Source of the DNA: Streptomyces hyaluromycini
GTDB taxonomy: Bacteria > Actinomycetota > Actinomycetes > Streptomycetales > Streptomycetaceae
Assembly: GCF_002217755.1 (NCBI RefSeq)
Contig: NZ_BCFL01000024.1
Coordinates: 1 to 64,000, forward strand
Direction of reading: 5' to 3'
Length of the DNA: 64,000 bases
The translations under genes were made by a program, and so were the position numbers. The notes beneath the pieces are model-generated. The model was not told where the DNA came from. It made no database searches and was given only the letters and a program-made list of their open reading frames with translations. Positions 25,885 to 34,000 of the stretch are shown here, piece by piece. Positions within the stretch are counted from its first letter, which is position 1; every line of letters begins with the position of its first letter.

Positions 25885-27414
25885 ATGGCAGACGACTACC
25901 TCGTACGCATCGGCAAGCTCATCCGTGATGCCCGGCAACACCGCGGCTGGACACAGACACAGCTCGCGGAGGCGCTCGGCACCAGTCAGAGCGCTGTCAA
26001 CCGCATCGAGCGCGGCAACCAAAACATCAGCCTTGAGATGATCGCTCGAATCGGTGAAGCCCTGGACAGCGAGATCGTCTCACTGGGCTACGCGGGCCCG
26101 ATGCATCTGCGGGTGGTGGGCGGCCGCCGGCTGTCCGGCGCGATCGACGTGAAGACCAGCAAGAACGCGTGCGTGGCCCTGCTGTGCGCCTCGCTGCTCA
26201 ACAAGGGGCGCACGGTGCTGCGCCGGGTGGCCCGGATCGAGGAGGTGTACCGCCTGCTGGAGGTGCTCAACTCCATCGGCGTGCGCACCCGCTGGATCAA
26301 CGACGGCGTCGACCTGGAGCTGGTCCCCCCGGCCGACCTCGACATGGCGTCGATCGACGCCGAGGCCGCCGTACGCACCCGCTCGATCATCATGTTCTTC
26401 GGTCCGCTGCTGCACCGCATGGACCACTTCAAGCTGCCGTACGCCGGCGGCTGCGACCTCGGGACGCGGACCATCGAGCCGCACATGATCGCGCTGCGCC
26501 GGTTCGGCCTGGACATCGCGGCGACCGAAGGGCAGTACCACGCGCAGGTCGACCGCGCGATCCGCCCGGACCGTCCGATCGTGCTGACCGAGCGCGGCGA
26601 CACGGTGACCGAGAACGCGCTGCTGGCCGCGGCCCGCCACGACGGCGTGACGGTCATCCGCAACGCGTCCTCCAACTACATGGTCCAGGACCTCTGCTTC
26701 TTCCTGGAGGCGCTCGGCGTCAAGGTCGAGGGCATCGGCACCACGACCCTGACCGTGCACGGCGTCCCGAACATCGACGCGGACGTGGACTACTCACCCT
26801 CCGAGGACCCGGTCGAGGCGATGAGCCTGCTGGCCGCGGCCGTCGTCACCGAGTCCGAACTGACGGTCCGCCGCGTCCCCATCGAGTTCCTGGAGATCGA
26901 ACTCGCCGTCCTGGAGGAGATGGGCCTCGACCACGACCGCAGCCCCGAGTACTTCGCGGACAACGGCCGTACCCGCCTGATCGACCTCACGGTCCGCCCC
27001 TCCAAGCTGGAGGCGCCGATCGACAAGATCCACCCGATGCCCTTCCCCGGCCTGAACATCGACAACGTCCCGTTCTTCGCCGCCATCGCAGCGGTCGCCC
27101 AGGGCAAGACCCTCATCCACGACTGGGTCTACGACAACCGGGCGATCTACCTCACCGACCTGAACCGCCTCGGCGGCCGCCTCCAACTCCTCGACCCGCA
27201 CCGCGTCCTGGTGGAGGGCCCGACCCGCTGGCGCGCCGCCGAGATGATGTGCCCGCCGGCACTGCGCCCCGCCGTGGTGGTCCTGCTGGCCATGATGGCG
27301 GCCGAGGGCACGTCCGTCCTGCGCAACGTGTACGTCATCAACCGCGGCTACGAGGACCTCGCCGAACGCCTCAACACGATCGGGGCGCAGATCGAGATCT
27401 TCCGGGATATTTGA
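25885..27414 (+). CDS. HTH-MurA fusion (UDP-GlcNAc 1-carboxyvinyltransferase-like)
   Basis: The first 70 residues are a Cro/C1 helix-turn-helix: LAEALGTSQSAVNRIERGNQ. The remaining 440 residues are an EPSP-synthase-fold MurA-type enzyme that would transfer enolpyruvate from PEP to UDP-GlcNAc for peptidoglycan. The catalytic elements are kept: Lys93-Asn94 in KTSKNACVALL and the loop cysteine Cys190 in PYAGGCDLGTRTIEPH. The C-terminal half has FPGLNIDNVPFFAAIAAVAQ and LRPAVVVLLAMMAAEG. This HTH-MurA architecture is known in Streptomyces (murA2-like) next to acnA. Whether the HTH domain makes it a DNA-binding sensor enzyme is untested. It has a near operator and a strong terminator, so it is a single-gene unit. 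Confidence 0.9.
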   Translation: MADDYLVRIGKLIRDARQHRGWTQTQLAEALGTSQSAVNRIERGNQNISLEMIARIGEALDSEIVSLGYAGPMHLRVVGGRRLSGAIDVKTSKNACVALLCASLLNKGRTVLRRVARIEEVYRLLEVLNSIGVRTRWINDGVDLELVPPADLDMASIDAEAAVRTRSIIMFFGPLLHRMDHFKLPYAGGCDLGTRTIEPHMIALRRFGLDIAATEGQYHAQVDRAIRPDRPIVLTERGDTVTENALLAAARHDGVTVIRNASSNYMVQDLCFFLEALGVKVEGIGTTTLTVHGVPNIDADVDYSPSEDPVEAMSLLAAAVVTESELTVRRVPIEFLEIELAVLEEMGLDHDRSPEYFADNGRTRLIDLTVRPSKLEAPIDKIHPMPFPGLNIDNVPFFAAIAAVAQGKTLIHDWVYDNRAIYLTDLNRLGGRLQLLDPHRVLVEGPTRWRAAEMMCPPALRPAVVVLLAMMAAEGTSVLRNVYVINRGYEDLAERLNTIGAQIEIFRDI

Positions 27415-27420
27415 TAGCAG

Positions 27421-27482
27421 GATGCCGCCGCACCCCTCCCTGACCTGCGATGCAACGGGTCAGGGAGGGGTGCGGCGGCATC
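27421..27482 (+). terminator. strong terminator after the HTH-MurA gene
   Basis: A perfect 25-bp stem begins GATGCCGCCGCACCCCTCCC at 27421 and is mirrored at 27458-27482, with a 12-base loop. It starts seven bases after the gene's stop codon. Immediately beyond it begins the 22-bp direct repeat that may mark the left edge of an island. Confidence 0.88.
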
Positions 27483-27503
27483 TCTGGGACTTCTCTGGGA
27501 CTT
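27482..27503. repeat. left copy of 22-bp direct repeat (possible island boundary)
   Basis: The motif consists of CTCTGGGACTT and CTGGGACTT separated by CT. The same two blocks separated by TG occur at 38471-38492 in the same orientation, giving 20 of 22 identities. The left copy abuts the HTH-MurA terminator; the right copy lies beyond a recombinase remnant. Such repeats resemble attL/attR, but they are short and partly self-repetitive. Confidence 0.4.
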
Positions 27504-27598
27504 TGGGCCCGCGGTGGGCTACGAGCCATGCTCCACAGGCTCTGCCGACCGGCCGCGGCTACGCGAAGATCGCGTACCGTCGCCCTTGAGCCCCACGT

Positions 27599-27616
27599 CT
27601 AAGGGCTGTCCCGCAA
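27599..27616. repeat. solo IS5-type end
   Basis: CTAAGGGCTGTCCCGCAA matches the left end and target of the element at 843-860 (CTAAAGGTTGTCCCGTAA) at 15 of 18 positions. No partner end was found nearby, so it looks like a solo remnant of a related insertion. Confidence 0.5.
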
Positions 27617-27789
27617 TGATCAGGAAGCCCCGCTCGCGGACACACGAGCTGTGAGAGGAGCTCGTGCGCCGCACCGAGCCGGCATGAGGTTCGTTCGCTG
27701 AGTCCGGGAAAATTCGTTGGACCCATTGACGGGGGCGCGTCATAGGGTTCGGGGCGCGGAGACGCAGTCGGTCGGTGAGGGAACGGTGG

Positions 27790-28335
27790 ATGGCGGGACT
27801 GTACGAGATCTGGCAGCGGGCGGAGGTGTCGCGCAGGCTCGACGTGTTGTCGGGTTTCGTCGCGATGTGCGTGGCGGGGGACGACGACGCGCGACGCCGT
27901 CTCGCCCAGCTGGTTGCAGGCTCGGACGCGGCCCTCTCCTCCTCGCCCCCGGATTTGGGGATCGCCTCAGAGCACCTGGACGAACTCGTCCGGTGGGCTG
28001 ACACGGAGTGGACCGATCACCCCTATCGTCCCGTGGAAGCCCGGCCAGACGAGGCCGACCGCCAGACGCGCGACTACGCCAAGGACCTTCGGCACGCCGC
28101 ACTCTCGGCCGGCGTCCGGGACGAGATGGGCCGCATCGAACTCAGTCTTGAGGTCCGGTTCCTGGCCTTGTGCCGCCAACCGGGGTTGGACTGTCGGATC
28201 CGCCAGGATGTCTTCTACGTCGCCGGGCGTGCCGCGATGGCCCTCGACCTCGGGCACTTGGAAGCGGCAGAGCGGGAGATCCGGCGTATGGAACAGGTGG
28301 GTTCCGTGGAGCCACGGGAGATCCGCTGCGGCTGA
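27790..28335 (+). CDS. hypothetical protein (181 aa)
   Basis: No family is recognised. The predicted protein is soluble and mostly helical, with many charged residues: GLYEIWQRAEVSRRLDVLSG, then VRWADTEWTDHPYRPVEARP, then IRQDVFYVAGRAAMALDLGH. The start at ATG 27790 is supported by GAGGGA about 10 bases upstream; a GTG at 27775 is also in frame. The gene lies inside the possible island, between the solo IS5 end and the truncated transposase that starts 44 bases after its stop. Island location and lack of relatives I can recall suggest accessory function. Confidence 0.6.
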   Translation: MAGLYEIWQRAEVSRRLDVLSGFVAMCVAGDDDARRRLAQLVAGSDAALSSSPPDLGIASEHLDELVRWADTEWTDHPYRPVEARPDEADRQTRDYAKDLRHAALSAGVRDEMGRIELSLEVRFLALCRQPGLDCRIRQDVFYVAGRAAMALDLGHLEAAEREIRRMEQVGSVEPREIRCG

Positions 28336-28379
28336 AACGCAGCTCTCCGAGGTCCACAGGTGTGGAACGATCTCTTCAC

Positions 28380-28768
28380 GTGGCTGGTGTGATCGCGGCG
28401 TCGGAACCGCATTGGATAGCCCCGTTCAGCGGGCTGCAACCACGCGACTTCCGCAGGCTGATCGCTACGTTGCGCCGAGAAGGTGCTGAGCTGACTCGTC
28501 GAGGGCGTCCCTGGTCACTGACGCTGGAAGACCGGGTGCTGCTGGTCACCGCGTACTGGCGGACCAACCTGACACTGCGCCAGCTTGCCCCGCTGTTCGG
28601 CATCTCCAAGTCAGCTGCCGACCGCATCGTCGACCACGTCGGGCCGTTGCTGGCGCTCAAACAGAGGCAGCGCTTCCGCGCCGGCACCGTGCTCATCGTC
28701 GACGGCACGCTCGTGCCCACCCGCGACCACAGCGTCGCCGAGCAGTCCAAGACATCTCATGTCGTCGG
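28380..28768 (+). pseudogene. truncated IS5-family transposase (N-terminal part)
   Basis: The frame from GTG 28380 encodes VAGVIAASEPHWIAPFSG, then LTLEDRVLLVTAYWRTNLTL and RQLAPLFGISKSAADRIVDH, ending in GTLVPTRDHSVAEQSKT. It is close to the transposase at 1422-2189 over its first 125 residues, including the first catalytic Asp. Homology stops at about 28755, just before the KNYRYSTNLQ block of the intact relative. The rest of the gene and both inverted repeats are missing, so it is dead. Confidence 0.85.
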
Positions 28769-28848
28769 TGGGTCAAGTTGGTTGCTGGCGATCCCGTGGA
28801 GCTGTGCTTGTGCTCTGCCACAGACTCGAAGGCGGTAGCGTCCTCGGC

Positions 28849-29577
28849 ATGCTGGACGGTCCTGATATCTCGGTGGCACTGCGAGGCGGGGTGCGCACTC
28901 GCACGCAAGCCTGGGACTTCGTGCGCTGGTTCGCCGACGAGTGGATGGGCCGCCCACTGGAGCCAGCAGACGGCTACAGCGAGAGCGAGTTGGCGGCCAT
29001 CGAAGCCGAGCTGGGCTTCGAACTCCCGGCTGCCCTGCGCGAGGGGTACGCACTGTTCGGGTGCCGGCAAGATCTGACCCAGCAACAGGACCCCCTGGTC
29101 CCGGCGACGGGGCTCTACGTCACCGACGATTTGGGCGGCATCCTGGTCTTCCGCCATGAGAATCAGGACTGTGCCTTCTGGGCAATCCCCCTGGCAGAGA
29201 TCGAACAGGCCGATCCGCCGGTGGTGGTGGAGTCACGCGACGGCTGGATCCCGTTCCTCGATCGGATGTCCCTCGCATGGGTCGAACTCGTGCTGAGCGA
29301 GTCCCTCTTCGGAGCGGACGACCTCGGTCTCTACGACGCCTGCGAGCTGCCCGACCCGCTGCTGCCGAACCTCCACGAGCGCTATGCCCGAGTGAACCTG
29401 CCTGACCATCCCATGTGGGCCAGCAAAGACGACTCGCCCGTGGGCTGGTACTCGGCACCTGGCCGGCTGGTACGCAGAGACGGGATCCAGGACCAGTCCT
29501 GGATCCATGCACGCGGACGCACGACTGCTGATCTCGAGATCGTGCGCAAGGACCTTCCCGGCCCCTGGGTCCGCTGA
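28849..29577 (+). CDS. SMI1/KNR4-family protein (242 aa)
   Basis: The N-terminal half shows the SMI1/KNR4 pattern: SESELAAIEAELGFELPAAL, then REGYALFG, with a hydrophobic strand GILVFRHENQDCAFWAIPL later. This superfamily includes many immunity proteins of contact-dependent and secreted toxins, as well as orphan stress proteins. No toxin gene is adjacent, so an orphan immunity role is only a suggestion. ATG 28849 gives MLDGPDISVALRGG. It starts about 80 bases after the truncated transposase. That insertion may have removed its former partner. Confidence 0.75.
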   Translation: MLDGPDISVALRGGVRTRTQAWDFVRWFADEWMGRPLEPADGYSESELAAIEAELGFELPAALREGYALFGCRQDLTQQQDPLVPATGLYVTDDLGGILVFRHENQDCAFWAIPLAEIEQADPPVVVESRDGWIPFLDRMSLAWVELVLSESLFGADDLGLYDACELPDPLLPNLHERYARVNLPDHPMWASKDDSPVGWYSAPGRLVRRDGIQDQSWIHARGRTTADLEIVRKDLPGPWVR

Positions 29578-29633
29578 AGTTGCCTCACCCGCCAAGTCGC
29601 CGGACCAGCCCATCACCCGGTTCGGTCCGGCGG

Positions 29634-29765
29634 TTACGCGGCCAATGCGAGGGAGGGCCCGAACGCGCGTTGTGAGTCGTAGAGCGTCCGCGTCTGCAAG
29701 CAGTGGTAGAGGCAACCCAGGAGCTTGTTGAACAGGTTCCGCAGAGCAGATGTGTGACGTTCCCC
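29634..29765 (-). pseudogene. 3' remnant of an IS110-like transposase
   Basis: The minus-strand frame ending at 29634 reads RHTSALRNLFNKLLGCLYHC, then LQTRTLYDSQRAFGPSLALA. This is the characteristic C-terminal end of IS110-family transposases (xLRxLFNxxLGxLyhCL...YD...AF). The catalytic DEDD and Ser-containing regions are absent. Upstream sequence in this frame has no transposase character. It is a short debris fragment. Confidence 0.65.
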
Positions 29766-30030
29766 GGCCTCTCGCCGACGTGAGACAGTCCCGCGGCGAG
29801 TCGCAGTCGGCGTACGTCGCGGGCAGGCGGGGGCCGGAGGCGTCGAGGATCTGTTCGGTGATGCCCCAGGATCCGGGAGAGTCATGTCCACCTGGGAGAC
29901 GGAGTCGAGCCGAGGTTGGCCATGGTGTCCGCCGTGAACACCACGGTGATACTGGAAGGCTTCGCCAGGTGGGGTCGGACCGGAACGGGACCATCCCCGG
30001 CTGGAACGTCATCACTCGTCCGCCCCTTAG

Positions 30031-30129
30031 GCCTGGCTGTTCGGCTACCGCCGTCTCTCCATCCGATACGAGCGGCACGGCCACCTGTTTACCGCCTTCC
30101 TCATCCTCGCAGCCGTACTGACCAGCTAG
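30031..30129 (+). pseudogene. 3' remnant of an IS5-like transposase
   Basis: The frame AWLFGYRRLSIRYERHGHLF, then TAFLILAAVLTS, stop, matches the C-terminal end of IS5-family DDE transposases, where ...RRLSIRYERR... follows the catalytic glutamate. It belongs to a different IS5 branch from the transposases at 1422 and 28380. No other part of the gene remains. Between 29766 and 30030 no gene is seen. Confidence 0.6.
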
Positions 30130-30230
30130 GAGGAGTTCGTAAAAATCACCACATGGGACACGTTCCAATCTATGCCGATATGGGTAGCGTTGGCCGTGAG
30201 CCCTGACGAGCGGATCGGAGCATCGACGCT

Positions 30231-31094
30231 ATGTCGCGAATCCTCGCAGTGCACGGCATTGCGCAGCAGCTCAAGGGTGAGGCCATGCAGCACGGACTGT
30301 GGTTTCCGGCCATGCGCGACGGGGTGGTACTCGCGGGCGGAGATGTCGCGCCTGAGGATCTTCGCTGCGTCTCGTATGGCCATCTGTTTCGGCGTCCCGG
30401 CCGAGGACTGTCCTCGGATCTCCCACCGCTAGGGCCTGCCGATGTCGACTCCGAATTTGATCTCCCGCTGCTCCTCGCGTGGTGGGAGGAGGCTGCTCGG
30501 GTCGACGACGAAGTGGTCGCACCGGACGCGCGCTCTCTGGCGCGGACCGGGGGTTCGGCTCAAGCGGCGCTGCGGGCACTCTCCGGCTCCAAGTTCTTCG
30601 CCAACTTGGCCATGCGCTCGATGATCTTTGATCTGCACCAGGTGCGCCGATACTTCACAGAGTTGACAGTCCGGGCGCAGATTCAGGCGCGCCTGGAGGA
30701 ATGTGTCACAGACGACACGCAGGTCATGGTGGCTCACTCACTCGGTTCCGCTGTGGCCTATGAGGCACTGGTTGCGCACCCGGAGTGGCCGGTCACCGAC
30801 TTAATAACCATAGGCTCCCCGCTGGGAATCCGTAACCTGATCTTTGACCGGCTGGAACCTCGTCCGGTACCAGCCGGCGGCCTTCCGCGCGGCTCATGGC
30901 CGCGCGGAATAGCGCGCTGGACGAACTTGGCCGACTCCGGAGACATTGTCGCGCTGGTCAAGGACCTGCGACCGCTGTTCGGCGACGACGTGCGTAGTTT
31001 CCTGGTGCATAACGGTACCCGAGCCCACAACGTGGCTCCCTACCTGACCGCTCCGGAAACCGGCGCCGCGATCGTCGCCGGTCTGACAGGCTGA
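30231..31094 (+). CDS. alpha/beta-hydrolase (lipase/esterase-like), first gene of the caspase operon
   Basis: This is a 287-residue alpha/beta-hydrolase of the PGAP1/lipase-like type. The strand MSRILAVHGI opens the fold. The nucleophile elbow is VMVAHSLGSAVAYEAL with Ser170. An acidic residue in NLADSGDIVALV (Asp235 or Asp238) and His266 in NGTRAHNVAPYL complete a triad. There is no signal peptide, so it acts in the cytosol. Its stop is four bases before the start of the caspase-like giant gene. Hydrolases of this kind accompany caspase/NTPase proteins in bacterial conflict systems, where they may act as membrane-lipid or ester-cleaving effectors. Confidence 0.82.
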   Translation: MSRILAVHGIAQQLKGEAMQHGLWFPAMRDGVVLAGGDVAPEDLRCVSYGHLFRRPGRGLSSDLPPLGPADVDSEFDLPLLLAWWEEAARVDDEVVAPDARSLARTGGSAQAALRALSGSKFFANLAMRSMIFDLHQVRRYFTELTVRAQIQARLEECVTDDTQVMVAHSLGSAVAYEALVAHPEWPVTDLITIGSPLGIRNLIFDRLEPRPVPAGGLPRGSWPRGIARWTNLADSGDIVALVKDLRPLFGDDVRSFLVHNGTRAHNVAPYLTAPETGAAIVAGLTG

Positions 31095-31098
31095 TCTG

Positions 31099-34000
31099 AT
31101 GACCCGTCGCTTGATGCTGCTCACGGCCATTTCCCGGTATGCGCTCGCACCCGACTTGGACCGGCCGGAACTGCATGAGGACGTCCTGCGCATGCGGCAG
31201 CTGCTCGGCGAACGGTTCGGCTACAAGCAGGTCGACGCCCTGCCCGGCAACCCCGCCGCCCACGAACTACAGATCAATCTTCGGCGTTTCGCCCGGCAGC
31301 ATTGCCAGCCAGACGACTACGTCATCGTCTACCTGGCCGGACATGGCGAGATTCTGGAGAACGGCGAGCACGTGCTGCTGCCGGCCGATTCGAACCCGGA
31401 CGACGTCCATGAACGGTCGATCCGGACAGCCCACCTCGCGGAATGGATGCTGGTCGACACCCCACTGCGCCGTCTCATGGTGATTTTGGACAGTTGCTAT
31501 TCGGGCCGCGGCGGCGCGGCGGTGATGGGCCGGGCGATGGACGCCCTCGGCGGCGACGGCTCCCTGGTGGTCATCACCGCGACCCGGCCACACCAGGAGG
31601 CCCTTCCCGGCGTGCTGACCCAGGCTTTCGTGCGGGCCGCAAGCAATCCCGGCCACACCGCGGGCGGGTACAGCGCACCGGCCCTGTCCTGTGCCGGCAT
31701 CGTCGAAATGATCCGCGCCGACCCGCAGGTCCCCCGCACACAGACCGCCACCTGCGTCCAGACCGGAAGCGGTGAGGATCTGTGGTTCCTGCCGAACCCG
31801 GAGTACAACCGGCTGCTGGTTGACTTCGACATAGACACACAGGAGCGGATCCGGCGTACCCACGCCGCGCATCTGGATGGCAGGTTCCGGCCATCCGCAC
31901 AATGGTTCACCGGGCGGCACCGGCTGTTAGCCGAGGTCGCTGCCTGGTTGGTGACGCCGACCGGTGACGACACCCGGATACGCCTGGTAACTGGTGACCC
32001 GGGGTCAGGGAAAACCGCAGTTCTCGGACTTCTGGCGACGCTGTCCGACATCGACCGGAACCCGGACGTACCCCGCGACGGGCTCCCCAACCTTCCTCCG
32101 TTACCCGGCACAATCGACCTGACGATCTACGCGCAGGGCATGCCGACGCTCTCCATCGCACGCGCCATCGCCGGCGTTGCCGGGCTGCGGACCGACGTCA
32201 CCGTCGATCGCTCGACCCGGATCCGCCGTCTGGTCGAGGTTCTGCGGGGGCGGGACCGGCCGTTGACAGTGCTGATAGACGCGCTGGACGAGGCGTCGGC
32301 CCCGGAGGAACTGATCCAGTCACTCATTCTTCCGTTGAACGACCTGGCTGGTGGATGGCTGCGGCTGCTGCTCAGCGGTCGGCGTGGCATCGTGCCATTG
32401 CTCGACACGCGCGCGGTGGTGTTGGATCTCGACGAAGCGTACGCCGAGCCAGACAGCATACGGGCGTACGCGAGAAAGTTGCTCCTTGAGTCGCAGCCGC
32501 ACAGCCCCTACCGAACCGTGTCCGTCACACAACTCGACTCCGTCACCGAAGCCGTGGGACGCGCCGCGGGCAACTCCTTCCTCATCACCCGCATCATTGC
32601 CATGGCCCTGGCCGCCGAACGCCATCCGGCCGACCCGTCAGATCCATCGTGGCGTGACGCCCTGCCACGTTCCGCGTCCGCCGCCATCGAGGTAGATCTG
32701 CAACGACGCCTCGGACCGGACGCGGACAAGGCCCGCGCGCTGCTTCTCCCGCTCGCGTACGCGGAGGGCGCGGGAATACCAGCGGAGGGTGTCTGGCCGA
32801 GACTCGCCAGCGCACTGCAGCGGGATCACACGTACACGAACGTCGACATCAGTTGGCTGCGCCAGGTGGCTGGTGCCTACTTCCGGGAGGGGCTGGAGGC
32901 GGACCGGTCCGTCTACCGGCTATTTCACCAATCCTTGGCCGAGTATCTGCGCGACGGCCGTGATCAAGCCGCGGACCAGGCAGCACTGGCCCAGGCCCTG
33001 ACAGCCTGCGCTCCGCCGGGCGGCGCCGGACGGACGAATTGGACGTCGGCTCACCCCTACATTCGCCGGCACCTCGCGACCCACGCTGCCCGGGGGCAAC
33101 AGGCCAGCCAGGGTGCGGTCGACGACAACCTGCTCGACGGTCTGTTGGTCGATCCCGGATTCCTGCTCGCAGCCGACCCGGTACGCCTGCTGTCCGCCAT
33201 CCCAGAGGCGGTCTCCGACGACGCTCGCCGGGCGGCGGCAGCCTTCGAGTTCGCTCTTCCTCACCTGCGGACCAAGCCAACACCATTGAGCATTTCGTAT
33301 CTGGGCCTGGCGGCGAACTACTTCGAGGCGTCGGCCCTGTCCTCTGCTGTTGACAGCGCCGGATTCACACGGCCGTGGCACTCGCTCTGGGCCTCATGGC
33401 AGGCACCCCATCCGCATCAGATCATTGGCCGACATGATGGCCGGATCACCGCCATCGCGGTCGGGCGCCTCGATCGGCGGACGGTCGCGATCAGTGCTGG
33501 CGAGGATCGGACGCTGCGGACATGGGACCTGGTCAGCGGACGGCCGATGAACCTGGTGATCAGGCAACCAGCCGCCACCGTCCAGGCCATCGCCATGATC
33601 GAGCTGGACAACCGGCCCCTGCTGGTGACTGGTGGTGATGATGCAACCGTCCGGGTCTGGGATCTCACCACCGGCCAACCCGTCGGCGCACCATGGCTCG
33701 GACACACCGGCGCCATCACCGCCGCTACCATCACACACCTCGACGACACACCCTTCCTCATCACCGCCGGCGAAGACGGCCACCTCCGCGCCTGGCATCT
33801 GCACACCGGCGCACCACTCGGCAAACCCTGGCCCGCCGGCATCGGCTGGATCCGCGCTCTCACCACCATCACCCTCGAAGGAACCCCCCTCGTCATCGCC
33901 GCTGGCGACCACGCCCAAATCACCGCCTGGAACCCCGCCACCAACCTCCGCCACGGCACCCCCTGGCACGGCCACACCGGACCCATCCGAGCCCTCACCG

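Noticed and set aside
27421..27482. Long perfect stem considered as an IS or MITE end
   Set aside because: It begins seven bases after a stop codon, has a 12-base loop and no target duplication, so a terminator is the simpler reading.
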